A DNA stretch of 33,092 bases from Prevotella sp. GTDB lineage: Bacteria > Bacteroidota > Bacteroidia > Bacteroidales > Bacteroidaceae. Location: assembly GCA_017476785.1 (NCBI GenBank), contig JAFUZD010000060.1, positions 1 to 33,092 on the forward strand, in the 5' to 3' direction. Of this stretch, positions 17,142-24,247 are shown one piece after another; position 1 is the stretch's first letter; each line of letters begins with the position of its first letter. The position numbers were made by a program, and so were the translations under genes. Under the pieces are notes generated by a model. That model made no database searches. It worked only from the letters and a program-made list of their open reading frames with translations, and was not told the DNA's origin.

Positions 17142-17246
17142 TTTTGTTGAGAGTTGAGAGTGTGCTGCCCTCCCAACTTCGGCGGCAGCAATCTCCCACA
17201 CTCTCAACTCTTCATTCTCAATTTCTCAATTCTCAACTCTCAATTA
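17142..17246 (-). repeat. Heptamer-armed inverted repeat, copy D
   Basis: GAGTTGAGAGTGTG (17151-17164) pairs perfectly with 17197-17210, with a 32-base loop containing an inner CTGCC/GGCAG stem. The outer arm continues as TTGAGAGT/TTGAGAAT heptads up to the stop codon of the TonB receptor, which lies within the arm (CTCAATTA). It has the arm type of copies A-C but a different loop. Confidence 0.75.
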
Positions 17247-20027
17247 CAGCGTCAGCCCTACCTTTGCGAACACGTAGCGGCCGTTGAAGCCGAACTGCTG
17301 GCTGGTGCGCGAGTAGAGGAAGTAGCCACTACCCGTGTTGCTGCCGTGCGTGCGAGCAGGATAGACGTCGAACAGGTTGTTGGCACCCAATGCCAAGTGG
17401 AGGGCCTTCGTGGCCTGATAGCCTACGGTGAGGTCGGTCACTACGCGTCCGTTGAACACCTCCTGATTCTCCACCGTGTTCGAGGCAGCGGTGGTGCGTC
17501 CGAACCAGTTGTTGCGCAGGAAAATGTCCCACTGGCCTCCGCGCCACGAGAGCGAGAGGTTGATTTTCTCGCGGGGCACGGCCTTCTCGATGTAGATGCG
17601 GCTCTGTCCGTCCAGATAGCTGTCTTCCTTGCCGGCCAATACGGTCGATGCGTGCACGTTCTTCACCTTCGTGTGGATGTAGCTGGCCGAGAGGTCGGCG
17701 CGCAGCTGGCCACCCCAGAGGGCGTGCTTGTAGGTGAGCACGGCGTCGATACCGCTGGTCTCCGTGTCGATGGCGTTGGCGAAGAAGCGTGCCGACGAAG
17801 CACCGGCATCGGTCAGGATGGTGTAGATTTCGCGGTCCTGCTCAGAGGCGTCGGCTGCATTGCTGCCGCTGAACTGACCGGTGTAGATGATGCGGTCGTT
17901 GATGCGGATGAAGTAGCCGTCGACGGTCAGCGAGAAGTTGCCGAAGCGTCCGGTGACGCCGCCGCTCAGGTTGTAGCTCTTCTCAGCCTTCAGCTTGGGG
18001 ATGCCCAGCAGCTGAGCCAGTCGCGAGTCGTTGCGGAAGGTGCCGCTCTGGATGATTTCGCCGTCGCTCCAGAGGCTGGACGTGGCACTGAAGTAACGCT
18101 GGTGGAGCGAGGGAGCGCGGAAGCCCGTGCTGGCCGTAGCGCGCACCGACCAGTCGTCGGTCAGCTTGTAGCGCAGCGACAGCTTCTCGGTCAGCGTAGA
18201 GCCGAAGTCAGAATAGTTCTCGAAGCGCAGGGCACCCGACACGAGGAAGGCCTTCGTGATGTTGAAGTTGGCATCGGCATAGAGCGCTATCGATGAGCGG
18301 GTGCCCACGGCAGCGTTCTCAGCGCGGAATCCCGGGAAAGCCTGTGCACCGCCGGCATAGTTGGAGCCGTTCTGTGCCTTCAGCGTCTGCACCTCGCCGC
18401 GCTCGTCCTGAATGAGGATGGGGTCGCCGTTGGCATCGGTGCCCACCTTAGTATAGCGGCCGAAGTCTACGTACGAGTTGCGCTCGCCCTCTACCAGCTC
18501 ATACTTCTCGTAGCGGTGCTCGGCGCCCAGTGCGAGGCTGATGCCAGCCAGTGCGTCGGCAAAGGTGCGCGTCAGGTCGAAGTTGGTCGTGTTCTGCGTG
18601 AAGCGGTAGCCACCGGCATTGAAGGCCGTGGGCGATGCCTCGAGCAGCGATGCGTTGAGCGAGTTGGTTGTGGTGAAGTCGATGGTGTTCTTACCATACG
18701 TGTTCGAGAAGTCGAAGTCCCACTTTCCAATCTTTCCGCGGATACCGAGCGAGAGCGACTGGTCGATGTTGTCGGTATTGATGAGCGGCAGGAAGCCGTC
18801 GGGATAGATGCTGGCAATGTTCTGCGTCAGCTGTGCGGGCTGGCGGCGGAAGGCAGCCGATTCGCCCTTGCGGTAGTTCAGACCGCCGAAGCTGTAGAAC
18901 TCAGAGTGGTCGCTCAGCGGCACAATCGAGTTGATGAAGAGCGCGCCGCCACGCAGCTTCGACTGACCGATGCGGCTGACGTAGTCGCCGCGCGTGCGGC
19001 CCAGCCGTGCCAGCGTCTCGTCGGTGACGTCGGCACCCGTGGGGTTGGGGTAGAGGTCAGGGAAGTTGTAGTCATTGAAGATGGTTCCCGTGAACTCCTC
19101 CTGACGGTTGGTGGGGTTGCGATAGTCGAGCGAACCGGCAAAGTTGATGAAGCCGCCCTTCTTGCCAAGCTTGAAGCCGAGGTTGGCATTGGCCTGAGCC
19201 GTCTCGCCGTCGAGCGTGTGCTCGGAGTGCTTGGACAGATAGCCGCCGCCGGCCAGATTGATGCGGGCATTGTCGGTGTTGTCTTCCAGAATGATGTTGA
19301 TTACACCGGCAATGGCATCAGAGCCATACTGTGCCGAAGCACCGTCGCGCAGAATCTCGATGCGCTTGATGGCCGAGGTGGGGATGGCGTTGAGGTCGAT
19401 ACCTACCGAGCCCTTACCGAACGAACCGTTGATGTTGACCATCGACGTGGTGTGGCGGCGCTTGCCGTTGATGAGCACCAGCACTTGGTCGGGACCCAGT
19501 CCGCGCAGCGAGGCGGGGTCGATGTGGTCGGTAGCGTCGGCGATGACCTGCGTGTTCGAGTTGAACGACGGGGCGGCGTAGTTCAGAATCTGGTTGAGGC
19601 TCACCTGACCTACATCTTTAAATACGGCATTATCGATGACGTCGACAGGTGCCGGTGAGTCGAGCCGTGAGCGGGGCACCGAACGGTTGCCCACCACCAC
19701 TACGTCGTCCAGTGCATCCTGTGCGCGCAGATAGAAGTTGAAGCGGATGGGCTTGTTGTCCTTAATGACCAGCGTCTTGCGCTGCTCGCCATAGCCCACG
19801 TACGAGGCGACGATGGTGTACGAACCGCGCTTCAGGTCGAACGCGAAGTCACCGTTGACGGCCGAAGTGGCGTGGATGTTGGTTCCTTCAACTCGGATGA
19901 TGGCACCCGGCAGATAGCCGTTGTCGTCGACCACCTTTCCAAACACTTTCACCTGTGCCTGTACGCCGATGGCCACGATGGCCAGCAGCGACAGGACTAA
20001 CAATCTTTTTACTTTGTTCTTTTCCAT
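17244..20027 (-). CDS. TonB-dependent outer membrane receptor
   Basis: A 927-residue outer membrane importer. The signal peptide (RLLVLSLLAIVAIGVQAQ) is followed by a carboxypeptidase-regulatory-like domain (about 26-105), a plug (VVVVGNRSVPRSRLDSPAPV; LRGLGPDQVLVLINGKRRHT; IEILRDGASAQYGSDAIAGV) and a barrel ending VGLTL. It is not of SusC type and has no SusD partner, so a small ligand such as a metal chelate, cofactor or sulfur compound is more likely than a glycan; the substrate cannot be read from the sequence. Upstream it shares an intergenic region with the LuxR-type regulator, which contains the 46-bp element found at sulfur genes. Its own -7 box is 87 bp from that element, so coregulation is only a possibility. 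Confidence 0.88.
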   Translation of the reverse strand: MEKNKVKRLLVLSLLAIVAIGVQAQVKVFGKVVDDNGYLPGAIIRVEGTNIHATSAVNGDFAFDLKRGSYTIVASYVGYGEQRKTLVIKDNKPIRFNFYLRAQDALDDVVVVGNRSVPRSRLDSPAPVDVIDNAVFKDVGQVSLNQILNYAAPSFNSNTQVIADATDHIDPASLRGLGPDQVLVLINGKRRHTTSMVNINGSFGKGSVGIDLNAIPTSAIKRIEILRDGASAQYGSDAIAGVINIILEDNTDNARINLAGGGYLSKHSEHTLDGETAQANANLGFKLGKKGGFINFAGSLDYRNPTNRQEEFTGTIFNDYNFPDLYPNPTGADVTDETLARLGRTRGDYVSRIGQSKLRGGALFINSIVPLSDHSEFYSFGGLNYRKGESAAFRRQPAQLTQNIASIYPDGFLPLINTDNIDQSLSLGIRGKIGKWDFDFSNTYGKNTIDFTTTNSLNASLLEASPTAFNAGGYRFTQNTTNFDLTRTFADALAGISLALGAEHRYEKYELVEGERNSYVDFGRYTKVGTDANGDPILIQDERGEVQTLKAQNGSNYAGGAQAFPGFRAENAAVGTRSSIALYADANFNITKAFLVSGALRFENYSDFGSTLTEKLSLRYKLTDDWSVRATASTGFRAPSLHQRYFSATSSLWSDGEIIQSGTFRNDSRLAQLLGIPKLKAEKSYNLSGGVTGRFGNFSLTVDGYFIRINDRIIYTGQFSGSNAADASEQDREIYTILTDAGASSARFFANAIDTETSGIDAVLTYKHALWGGQLRADLSASYIHTKVKNVHASTVLAGKEDSYLDGQSRIYIEKAVPREKINLSLSWRGGQWDIFLRNNWFGRTTAASNTVENQEVFNGRVVTDLTVGYQATKALHLALGANNLFDVYPARTHGSNTGSGYFLYSRTSQQFGFNGRYVFAKVGLTL

Positions 20028-20067
20028 ACTTTCTCTTGTTTAGTTCGATAATCAAAACTTTCGAGGG

Positions 20068-20075
20068 CAAAGGTA
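20068..20075 (-). promoter_or_regulatory. -7 box of the TonB receptor gene
   Basis: Read on the minus strand, TACCTTTG fits TAnnTTTG and lies 40 bases upstream of the start codon. A TTTG at 20088-20091 is too close for a standard -33 box. Confidence 0.5.
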
Positions 20076-20120
20076 CGGGGTTCTTAACAAATGTAAAATA
20101 CCATCTTGGGGGCATTTTTC

Positions 20121-20159
20121 CTACCGCTTGTTGGGTACGGAAAGGCATTTCAGCGGTAG
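20121..20159. promoter_or_regulatory. 8-bp inverted repeat between receptor promoter and 46-bp element
   Basis: CTACCGCT (20121-20128) and AGCGGTAG (20152-20159) are exact reverse complements with a 23-base spacer. It lies between the receptor promoter and the 46-bp element, so it may be a second operator acting on the receptor gene. I know of no regulator with this site. Confidence 0.4.
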
Positions 20160-20161
20160 GC

Positions 20162-20207
20162 ATACCATACGTTAGGTAGCCAAAATACCCCGCTTGTGCG
20201 ATTTCCC
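20162..20207 (-). promoter_or_regulatory. 46-bp shared promoter element, copy 1 (regulator gene)
   Basis: On the minus strand it reads GGGAAATCGCAC, then N6, GGTATTTT, N3, TACCTAACGTATGGTAT. It aligns without gaps to copies at 22770 and 29117. Its GAAATC end is 18 bp from the -7 box of the LuxR-type gene, the same spacing as at the other two promoters. The partly palindromic end points towards the TonB receptor gene. Confidence 0.7.
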
Positions 20208-20224
20208 ATATCGGCCGAAATCCG

Positions 20225-20232
20225 TAATTTTG
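20225..20232 (+). promoter_or_regulatory. -7 box of the LuxR-type regulator gene
   Basis: TAATTTTG fits TAnnTTTG. The GAAATC part of the 46-bp element covers the -33 position, which otherwise has no TTTG. Confidence 0.55.
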
Positions 20233-20281
20233 CACGCATCAATCACGCTGTTGGACAGCAACTTATCACACATCTATCAAT

Positions 20282-20923
20282 ATGGTGCACTACATCTTGG
20301 CCGACAATCAGGAGCTGACCCGCGCGGGGCTCGAGGCAATCATCCGCAACGACCGCGACGCCGAAATACTGCACGCCTCGAACAAGGCGAGGCTGGTGCA
20401 GCTGCTGATTGCTAACGAATATGCTACGGTGGTCATCGACTACCGGCTGTTCGACTTTGTCGACGACGAGAACTTCCTCGTCGTGGTGGAGCGCTTCCAG
20501 ATGGCCTCGTGGGTGCTCATCTGCGACGAGCTGACCGACAGCCATATCCGCAAGCTGGTCTACTCGAGCCAGAACATCAGCATCGTCTTTAAGGACTCGC
20601 CGCTGAGCAATATCCGCGATGCCATCAGTGCTGCCACGCGCCGCTCGCGCTACATCTGCCAGCGGGCCACGGAGATACTGCTCAGCCGCGAACAAAACGA
20701 CACCACCGTGCAGCGGCTGACGCTGACAGAGGTGGAGATTGTGCGCGCCATAGCGCAGGGGAAGACGACGAAGGAGATTGCTGCCGAGCGTTTCTCGAGC
20801 ATTCACACCATCAATACGCACCGCAAGAACATCTTCCGCAAGCTCAATGTCAACACGGCCCACGAGGCGGTGAAGTATGCACTGCGCGCCGGGCTGGTGG
20901 ATACGGAAGACTTTTATATCTGA
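20282..20923 (+). CDS. Orphan LuxR/NarL-type response regulator
   Basis: A 213-residue transcription factor. The N-terminal receiver domain (about 1-125) has Asp8 (LADNQ), the expected phosphoacceptor Asp53 (VVIDYRL) and Lys in VFKDSPL. The C-terminal LuxR helix-turn-helix (about 145-205) shows LTLTEVEIVRAIAQGKTTKE and FSSIHTINTHRKNIFRKL. No histidine kinase is encoded nearby. Only one acidic residue of the usual pair is clear near Asp8, so phosphorylation may be weak or absent. Its promoter carries the 46-bp element shared with the carrier and cysK promoters; because LuxR-type proteins bind palindromes of about 18-20 bp, it is a reasonable candidate to control itself and the sulfur genes. 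That last step is inference. Confidence 0.85.
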   Translation: MVHYILADNQELTRAGLEAIIRNDRDAEILHASNKARLVQLLIANEYATVVIDYRLFDFVDDENFLVVVERFQMASWVLICDELTDSHIRKLVYSSQNISIVFKDSPLSNIRDAISAATRRSRYICQRATEILLSREQNDTTVQRLTLTEVEIVRAIAQGKTTKEIAAERFSSIHTINTHRKNIFRKLNVNTAHEAVKYALRAGLVDTEDFYI

Positions 20924-20926
20924 AAT

Positions 20927-21023
20927 TAATTGAGAATGGAGAATTGGGAATGGAGAATTATGATTAGCTCATACGCTTGAAAGTAATCATAATTCTCCAT
21001 TCCCAATTATCAATTCTCAATTA
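20927..21023. repeat. Conserved-loop hairpin repeat, copy A
   Basis: Two 40-base arms (20927-20966 and 20984-21023) match as reverse complements with only two mismatches, around a 17-base loop whose complement reads CTTTCAAGCGTATGAGC. The arms are heptamer-periodic (GAATGGA, GAATTGG). The right arm ends in the stop codon of the JAMM gene. It separates two convergent genes and may act as a terminator. Confidence 0.85.
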
Positions 21024-21416
21024 CAAAGGATAATGTTGTTCCTTTTCCACCACTTCGCCCTTCAGAATGCGGAAGGAGTTGAGCACAACGTGGCCGTCGG
21101 CCAGCGAGAGGATGGCATAGCGGATGTTGGGGTCGTTGGCCAGTCGAAGGTCTTCCTGCGAAGGACGTGAGGGACTGGCAGGGTGCGAGTGCCAGTTGGC
21201 CAGAATGCGGAGCCCCTTTTGACGGGCATACTTCAGGGCGGCAAACTGGTCCTTCGGTGCAAAGGAGAAATGCTCGGCCGAGTGGTCGATGTTCTCCATC
21301 CAGTAGTTCTCGGTGACGGTGTCGTCAGTGCCCAGCAGATAACCGCAAGTCTCCAGTGGAGCATCGCGGCGTGCCTGCTCAATCATCTCGGCTATTACGT
21401 TGTCGTTGATCTTCAT
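21021..21416 (-). CDS. JAMM/MPN+ metalloprotease, HcyD/Mec-like
   Basis: A 131-residue JAMM-domain zinc peptidase. Metal and catalytic residues are all visible: Glu22 (ETCGYLLG), His76 and His78 (NWHSHP), Ser86 and Asp89 (HxH-x7-S-x2-D). Bacterial stand-alone JAMM proteins of this size process ubiquitin-like sulfur carriers: Mec of Mycobacterium tuberculosis frees cysteine from CysO, QbsD removes the Cys-Phe tail of QbsE, and HcyD of Wolinella trims HcyS. The E1 and carrier genes lie upstream on the same strand, so trimming the carrier's C-terminal tail to expose Gly-Gly is the likely job. Its stop codon lies in the arm of repeat copy A. Confidence 0.85.
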   Translation of the reverse strand: MKINDNVIAEMIEQARRDAPLETCGYLLGTDDTVTENYWMENIDHSAEHFSFAPKDQFAALKYARQKGLRILANWHSHPASPSRPSQEDLRLANDPNIRYAILSLADGHVVLNSFRILKGEVVEKEQHYPL

Positions 21417-21430
21417 CGTTCTTTTAATTT

Positions 21431-21571
21431 AGCTAATAGTTGATAGTTGATAGTTTATAGTGAAGAGTTTATAATGAATAGTTATGATTACTTTCGAGCG
21501 TATGAGGTAATCATAACTATTCACTCTTCACTATAAACTATAAACTCTTCACAACAAACTATCAACTGTTT
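21431..21571. repeat. Conserved-loop hairpin repeat, copy B
   Basis: The inner stem is 16 bp perfect (21476-21491 with 21507-21522) around the loop TTTCGAGCGTATGAG. Longer arms of TAGTTGA/TAGTTTA heptads extend on both sides, with an indel between them. It fills the 160-base gap between the E1 and JAMM genes of one operon, so it probably lies within the transcript. Confidence 0.85.
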
Positions 21572-21576
21572 CATTG

Positions 21577-22383
21577 TCAGTGTTTCAAATCGCAGGCCGT
21601 CTGTTCGTAGTCGATGAGACGGTCAATGGTAGGATGGTCGCCACAGACTTCGCACGTGGCGCGGCGCTTCACGTTGATGGTGCGGAACTGCATCTGCTTG
21701 GCGTCGAACGTCAGCAGGCGGTTGGTCAGCAGCTGACCGATGCCCGTGATGTATTTCAGAGCCTCGGCCGCCTGAATGGTGCCCAGCATTCCGGCGATGG
21801 CACCCAGCACACCGGCCTGCGAGCAGGTGGGTACGGCTCCGGCGGGCGGCGGCTCCTTAAAGAAGCAGCGGTAGCAGGCCGTGCCGGGCAGATGGGTGAA
21901 CGTCTGTCCGTTGAAGCGCAGGATGCCTCCGTGCGAGAAAGCCTTGCCCGCCATCACACAGGCGTCGTTGATGAGAAACTTCACGGGGAAGTTGTCCGTG
22001 CCGTCGATGACGAAGTCGTAGGGCTCGATAATCTGACGGGCGTTGGCCGAGTCGAGGAACTCGTGATACGTCTCAACCTTCACGTCGGGGTTGATGGCCT
22101 GCATCTTCTGGCGCGCGCTCTCCACCTTCGGCGTGCCTACGTCGCGGGTGAAGTGGATAATCTGCCGTTGCAGGTTGCTCAGGTCCACCACGTCGGCGTC
22201 TACGATGCCGATGGTGCCCACGCCGGCAGCGGCCAGATAGAGGGCGGCTGGCGCACCCAGTCCGCCAGCTCCCACGATGAGCACGCGGGCACCCAGAATC
22301 TTCTCCTGTCCCTCCACGCCCACGTCTTTCAGTAGGATGTGGCGCGAGTAGCGTTCTATTTGCGATTCACTGAAGTCGTACAT
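21577..22383 (-). CDS. ThiF/MoeB/HcyF-type E1-like adenylyltransferase
   Basis: A 268-residue E1-like enzyme that would adenylate the C-terminal glycine of a ubiquitin-like sulfur carrier before sulfur transfer. Seen: start YSRHILL, ATP-binding GAGGLG (38-43), IDGTDN (Asp130), zinc-binding pairs Cys170/Cys173 (ACYRC) and Cys244/Cys247 (CEVC), and Cys187 in TCSQAGVLG, where related enzymes have a reactive Cys. There is no rhodanese domain, so sulfur must come from another donor. MoeB and ThiF are close paralogs, but no molybdopterin or thiamine genes are present; the carrier, JAMM and MetY neighbours favour an HcyF-like role in homocysteine synthesis. Confidence 0.88.
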   Translation of the reverse strand: MYDFSESQIERYSRHILLKDVGVEGQEKILGARVLIVGAGGLGAPAALYLAAAGVGTIGIVDADVVDLSNLQRQIIHFTRDVGTPKVESARQKMQAINPDVKVETYHEFLDSANARQIIEPYDFVIDGTDNFPVKFLINDACVMAGKAFSHGGILRFNGQTFTHLPGTACYRCFFKEPPPAGAVPTCSQAGVLGAIAGMLGTIQAAEALKYITGIGQLLTNRLLTFDAKQMQFRTINVKRRATCEVCGDHPTIDRLIDYEQTACDLKH

Positions 22384-22399
22384 AATCTTAGTTTTTAAT

Positions 22400-22492
22400 T
22401 TATAGTTGATAGTGGATAGGTGATAGTTATGATTTGTTTCGAGCGTTTGAAGTAATCATAACTGTCAACTGTTCACTGTCAACTCTCAACTA
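22400..22492. repeat. Conserved-loop hairpin repeat, copy C
   Basis: AGTTATGATT (22425-22434) pairs with 22454-22463 around a loop containing TTTCGAGCGTTTGA, nearly the loop of copies A and B. Outer arms are GATAGT/GTTGACA heptads. The right arm overlaps the end of the sulfur-carrier gene and appears to supply its last codons and stop. Confidence 0.8.
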
Positions 22493-22703
22493 CGAAACAG
22501 CCTCCTCCCATAAAGTAGAGGAAGTCTACCGTGTCGCCCTCGTTGACCGTTGTCTTGTCCCAGTCGTCACGGTCTACAAACTCGTCGTTCAGTTGTACGC
22601 TGACCATTTCGGGCTGCTCCACGTCGCTTGCAGCTATCAGCTGGGCCAGCGAAGCGGGCAGCTGCAGGTCGCGCTGCTCTCCGTTGATGGTAATTGTTGC
22701 CAT
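22479..22703 (-). CDS. ThiS/HcyS-like ubiquitin-fold sulfur carrier with C-terminal tail
   Basis: A 74-residue ThiS/MoaD-family protein, beta-grasp in pattern (MATITINGEQ start; NEGDTVDFLYFMGGG end). Active carriers end in Gly-Gly, which becomes a thiocarboxylate. Here the glycines (66-68) are followed by CFVVES. A Cys-Phe tail after Gly-Gly is known in QbsE and is removed by a JAMM protease; the last residues and stop appear to come from the arm of repeat copy C. The JAMM and E1 genes downstream and divergent metY fit a thiocarboxylate sulfur donor for homocysteine. ATG 22703 is used; an upstream GTG frame to 22757 would cross the promoter. ThiS for thiamine is the alternative, but no other thi genes are near. 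Confidence 0.85.
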   Translation of the reverse strand: MATITINGEQRDLQLPASLAQLIAASDVEQPEMVSVQLNDEFVDRDDWDKTTVNEGDTVDFLYFMGGGCFVVES

Positions 22704-22744
22704 AGATGATGCGTATATATTAATATGGTGTTGGTTATCGTGGG

Positions 22745-22752
22745 CAAAGGTA
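22745..22752 (-). promoter_or_regulatory. -7 box of the carrier-E1-JAMM operon
   Basis: Minus-strand TACCTTTG fits TAnnTTTG, 42 bases upstream of the carrier start. The GAAATC end of the 46-bp element begins 18 bp further upstream, at the -33 position. Confidence 0.6.
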
Positions 22753-22769
22753 CGCATTCAGCCCGACGT

Positions 22770-22815
22770 GCGAAATCCCACCAGTAAGGTATTTCCGATA
22801 CCAAACGTTTGGTAT
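22770..22815 (+). promoter_or_regulatory. 46-bp shared promoter element, copy 2 (carrier/metY)
   Basis: Reads GCGAAATCCCAC, N6, GGTATTTC, N2, then the perfect 18-bp palindrome ATACCAAACGTTTGGTAT at 22798-22815. One end covers the -33 position of the carrier promoter; the palindrome touches the -33-like box of metY. It can therefore control both divergent genes. Confidence 0.75.
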
Positions 22816-22845
22816 TGTGGGTGTACCAGAAAATAAGTATCTTTG
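22814..22845 (+). promoter_or_regulatory. metY promoter
   Basis: -33-like ATTG (22814-22817) and -7 TATCTTTG (22838-22845) are 20 bases apart. The -33 box overlaps the last bases of the palindrome, a position where a bound protein could block or recruit polymerase. Confidence 0.6.
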
Positions 22846-22897
22846 CAGCGGAAAAGAAGCAGTACATTTATTTATCAGGACAAAAGAAGAGAAAGAT

Positions 22898-24139
22898 ATG
22901 GCATCCTATGAATCGAAAATACTCTCTGCGCGCTATGCCAAGCCCGATGCCCACGGGTCGCTGGCAATGCCGGTATACCACGCTGCGGCCTATGAGTTCC
23001 CGTCGGCACAGGCGATGGCCGATGCATTCTGCGGTCGCTCGCCGGCTCACAGCTATTCGCGCATTTCCAACCCCACCGTGCAGCAGCTGGAACGCCGTGT
23101 GCAGCAGGCCACCGGTGCCCTGAGTGTGACGGCCCTGAATACAGGTATGGCTGCCATCAGTCACGCACTGATGAACGTGGCGAGTGCGGGACTTAACATT
23201 GTGGCCTCGCCCCACGTCTTTGGCAACAGCCATTCGCTGCTGGGCGACACGCTGACCGCGCTGGGCGTCGAGACCCGCTGGGCCGACTTCCGTGATGTGG
23301 CAGAAGTGGAGCGGCAGATGGACGACAACACCTGTGCCGTCTTCTTCGAGATGATTACCAATCCGCAGCTCTATGTGACCGACCTGCGCGCCATCAGCGA
23401 AGCTGCCCATCGCCATAACGTGCCAGTGATAGCCGACACAACTATCATCCCTTTCACTGTGTTCCACGCTCCCGACTTCGGTATCGACATTGAGGTGATT
23501 TCCAGCACGAAGTATATCTCGGGCGGTGCCACGTCGCTGGGCGGACTGCTCATCGACTATGGCCGTTTCGATTGGAGCCGTGCCCACGTAGCCCCGCCAC
23601 TGCTGCGGCGCACCAAGCGGGTAGGGCCCAAGATGGCTTTCACCGCCCGGCTGAAGACCGAGCTGGTGACTAATCTGGGCTCACTGATGTCGCCTCACGC
23701 TGCCTATATGCAGACACTCGGGCTGGAGACGCTGGCCCTGCGGTTCGATAGACAAGCCTCGTCGGCACTGACACTGGCCCGTGAGTTGCAGCACACAGCG
23801 GGTATCGTCAGCGTCAATTACCCCGGACTGGAAGACAATCCCTACCACGAGTTGGCCGTCAGTCAGTTCGGACCGCTGCCCGGAGCGATGCTGACCATTG
23901 ATGCCGAGAGTCGCGAGGCCGCCTTCCATCTGATAGACCACTTGCAGCTGGTGCGCCGGGCCACCAATCTCTTCGACCATCGCAGTCTGGCCATCCATCC
24001 CGCCAGCACCATCTTTGCGCTGTTCAGTGAGGAAGAGCGGCAGCAGATGGGCATCAGTCAGCAGACCATCCGGCTGAGCGTGGGACTGGAAGACCCGGCC
24101 GACATTGCGGCCGACATTCGGCAGGCTATTGGCGTATAA
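22898..24139 (+). CDS. metY: PLP-dependent O-acetylhomoserine sulfhydrylase (MetY-like)
   Basis: A 413-residue enzyme of the Cys/Met-metabolism PLP family, which replaces the acetyl group of O-acetylhomoserine with sulfur to give homocysteine. Seen: SYSRISNPTVQQLE near the N-terminus, ALNTGMAAI (PLP phosphate loop), ADTTI, and the Schiff-base Lys205 in SSTKYISGG. Homologues with cystathionine synthase/lyase activity look alike, so the exact reaction is not certain. Linkage to carrier, E1 and JAMM genes points to the Wolinella-type route in which MetY takes sulfur from a protein thiocarboxylate. ATG 22898 is preferred because a frame from 22817 would begin upstream of the -7 box. Confidence 0.82.
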   Translation: MASYESKILSARYAKPDAHGSLAMPVYHAAAYEFPSAQAMADAFCGRSPAHSYSRISNPTVQQLERRVQQATGALSVTALNTGMAAISHALMNVASAGLNIVASPHVFGNSHSLLGDTLTALGVETRWADFRDVAEVERQMDDNTCAVFFEMITNPQLYVTDLRAISEAAHRHNVPVIADTTIIPFTVFHAPDFGIDIEVISSTKYISGGATSLGGLLIDYGRFDWSRAHVAPPLLRRTKRVGPKMAFTARLKTELVTNLGSLMSPHAAYMQTLGLETLALRFDRQASSALTLARELQHTAGIVSVNYPGLEDNPYHELAVSQFGPLPGAMLTIDAESREAAFHLIDHLQLVRRATNLFDHRSLAIHPASTIFALFSEEERQQMGISQQTIRLSVGLEDPADIAADIRQAIGV

Positions 24140-24170
24140 GCTACTTCACCTTATTATATATATAATATAT

Positions 24171-24234
24171 ATCCCAACAAAGAACGCCCGTTCGGCAGGT
24201 TGCATCTGCCAGAACGGGCGTTCTTTATTGGGAT
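24171..24234. terminator. Bidirectional terminator between metY and desulfurase genes
   Basis: AAAGAACGCCCGTTC pairs with its complement ending 24226 around a GGCAG/CTGCC top; the stem extends outward through CCCAA/TTGGG to about 28 bp with one bulge. A-rich and T-rich flanks suit termination on both strands. An AT-only stretch precedes it (24151-24172). Confidence 0.9.
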
Positions 24235-24247
24235 GGATGTCTCTTTA

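Noticed and set aside
17154-19658. Two 380-codon plus-strand frames opposite the TonB receptor
   Set aside because: Valine- and arginine-rich antisense shadows; the minus-strand gene has strong plug and barrel motifs.
20927-21023. Transposon terminal repeats or an insertion sequence
   Set aside because: There is no transposase frame between or near the copies, and each copy is a self-contained hairpin of about 100-140 bases.
22479-22703. ThiS for thiamine synthesis
   Set aside because: No other thiamine genes are near, and the Cys-Phe tail plus JAMM and metY neighbours fit the HcyS/QbsE type better; not excluded experimentally.
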